Assembly (NCBI GenBank): GCA_964605155.1
Contig: CAZSAK010000015.1
Span: forward strand, 6,181 to 70,180
Direction of reading: 5' to 3'
DNA length: 64,000 nt
Origin: CAZSAK01 sp964605155
GTDB taxonomy: Bacteria; Pseudomonadota; Gammaproteobacteria; SZUA-140
Shown here: piece by piece, positions 63,134 to 64,000 of the stretch
Layout of the letters: each line of letters begins with the position of its first letter
Position numbering within the stretch: the first letter of the stretch is position 1
Notes under the pieces: model-generated
Databases searched by the model: none
What the model was told of the DNA's origin: nothing
Seen by the model: the letters and a program-made list of their open reading frames with translations, nothing else
Program-made: the position numbers and the translations under genes

Positions 63134-64000
63134 ATGGGTAAACAAAATATTCGAACACGTTCCAGACTAAAAAAAGCCATCGCCTTGTTTAAGGATCAGC
63201 AATTTGACGGGGCCAAAAAACTTTTTCAACAAATCTGCAAACTGGATCCATTGGATGCTGATGCCTGGTCAATGCTCGGCATATGCAATGCTCAACTGGG
63301 GAATCTAACTGAAGCAATAAAGTGTAACCAAAGGGCCATCTCACTTCGTCCTAAACACTGGGATGCTCATTTCAACCTGAGCAGAGCATTGCAGGATCTC
63401 GGATATCTTGATGAGGCTGAAGCCAGTTACAGAAAAATGATTCGCCTGTTCCCTGATAGGCCGGAATCTCTGGTTAATCTGGGAAATATTCTACAAGCCC
63501 GTGGCGATCGCGACGAGGCGCTGGATTGTTATCGCCGTGCAGTCGAAATAAGGCCGGACTATACTCGAGCACTCATCAACATGGCTACTGTTTTATACTT
63601 GCTGGGGATGGTTCATGAAGCAGAATCCAGTTACCTACGAGCACTCAAGATGGATTCAACCAACCCTCTTGCACTCAGAAACATGGCCATCATGCAGTTT
63701 TCTCAGGGCCAGTATGATGACGCTCTGCATTACTATCAACAATTGGAGCATTCCCACCCTGGGCAAGTCGACATCCCTGTAATCCAAGCCAGGATATATG
63801 AAAGGCAAGGAAGACTGGATAAAGCCTATGACATTCTCAAGGAGTTAATTGCCCAAGGCAAAGAGAATTCGACAATTGCCATGCTCTTTGCCCTTTTGTG
63901 CCGACATGTAGGAAGATGTGATGAAGCCATTGCAATGCTTGAGCACGTGCTTGCCGATCATAGTAAAGTATCCAATGAAGATGACCGGCCCGTACTACAT
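63134..64000 (+). CDS. TPR-repeat protein (N-terminal part, runs off the window)
   Basis: 289 codons are open from ATG 63134 to the window end. After MGKQNIRTRSRLKKAIALFK there are at least seven tetratricopeptide repeats of 34 residues (for example DADAWSMLGICNAQLGNLTE, then AIKCNQRAISLRP, and PESLVNLGNILQARGDRDEA). The N-terminus without a signal peptide suggests a cytoplasmic location. TPR proteins of this form often carry a glycosyltransferase or sulfotransferase domain at the C-terminus, which cannot be seen here; the FkbM genes nearby would fit a glycan-modifying role. Confidence 0.85.
   Translation, partial: MGKQNIRTRSRLKKAIALFKDQQFDGAKKLFQQICKLDPLDADAWSMLGICNAQLGNLTEAIKCNQRAISLRPKHWDAHFNLSRALQDLGYLDEAEASYRKMIRLFPDRPESLVNLGNILQARGDRDEALDCYRRAVEIRPDYTRALINMATVLYLLGMVHEAESSYLRALKMDSTNPLALRNMAIMQFSQGQYDDALHYYQQLEHSHPGQVDIPVIQARIYERQGRLDKAYDILKELIAQGKENSTIAMLFALLCRHVGRCDEAIAMLEHVLADHSKVSNEDDRPVLH

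Noticed and set aside
1..64000. CRISPR arrays, insertion sequences, integrases, prophage or toxin-antitoxin pairs
   Set aside because: I looked for regularly spaced repeats, transposase motifs, terminal repeats and typical small paired genes and saw none.

Overview
The window looks like chromosomal DNA of a gammaproteobacterium, probably an uncultured or little-studied sulfur oxidiser. Three gene blocks keep an order familiar from Escherichia coli and relatives: miaA-hfq-hflX-hflK-hflC-DUF2065-hisZ; trxB/ald-ftsK-lolA-rarA-crcB-DUF190-serS-cysG followed by aat-infA-clpA-clpS-csp; and icd-rluE-nudJ-mnmA-hflD-purB. The sulfur inference rests on a sulfide:quinone oxidoreductase with all three redox cysteines and on a YeeE/YedE-type sulfur-compound transporter pair. 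I cannot assign a genus from sequence alone.

Layout. 1-5400: minus-strand RNA modification, Hfq and FtsH-regulator operon. 5800-9700: a CsgG/LpoB-like lipoprotein, a sucrose-phosphate-synthase-like glycosyltransferase, tRNA-Ser(UGA) and a Bax-inhibitor-1 protein. 9777-18789: minus-strand housekeeping run (cysG, serS, DUF190, crcB, rarA, lolA, ftsK, ald). 18948-30000: trxB, a PilZ protein, a GNAT/FemAB-like protein, aat, infA, clpA/clpS, a cold-shock protein, icd, rluE, nudJ, mnmA and hflD. 30183-31850: purB, then an intergenic segment that looks like a CRP-class-II-promoted small RNA with its own terminator. 31848-42335: more accessory genes, including an HD-GYP phosphodiesterase, a PilZ-like protein, a two-gene membrane coiled-coil plus VWA-lipoprotein unit, MarC and a TrkA-C-containing anion permease. 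42809-55600: AsmA, YihY, a FadL-type porin, YeeE pair, GGDEF-EAL protein, SQR and a TPMT-type methyltransferase. 55844-64000: an FkbM methyltransferase, a broken second FkbM gene, an orphan GspG-like pseudopilin joined to an intact GGDEF-EAL receptor, a second possible structured RNA, a PilZ protein and the start of a TPR protein.

Themes. Cyclic-di-GMP signalling is dense on the accessory side: two GGDEF-EAL proteins (one with a clearly degenerate EAL site), one HD-GYP enzyme, three PilZ-type proteins and a decayed GGDEF fragment. The most novel-looking items are (i) the segment at 31571-31729, where a perfect TGTGA-N6-TCACA box lies 41.5 bp upstream of a predicted start of a roughly 110-nt RNA carrying two CTCCTCC motifs and ending in a strong terminator; (ii) the segment at about 61771-61978, with several hairpins, exposed CCTCC motifs and a terminator; and (iii) the overlapping membrane-coiled-coil/VWA-lipoprotein gene pair at 37571-39762. 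I saw no CRISPR array, insertion sequence, prophage or plasmid function.
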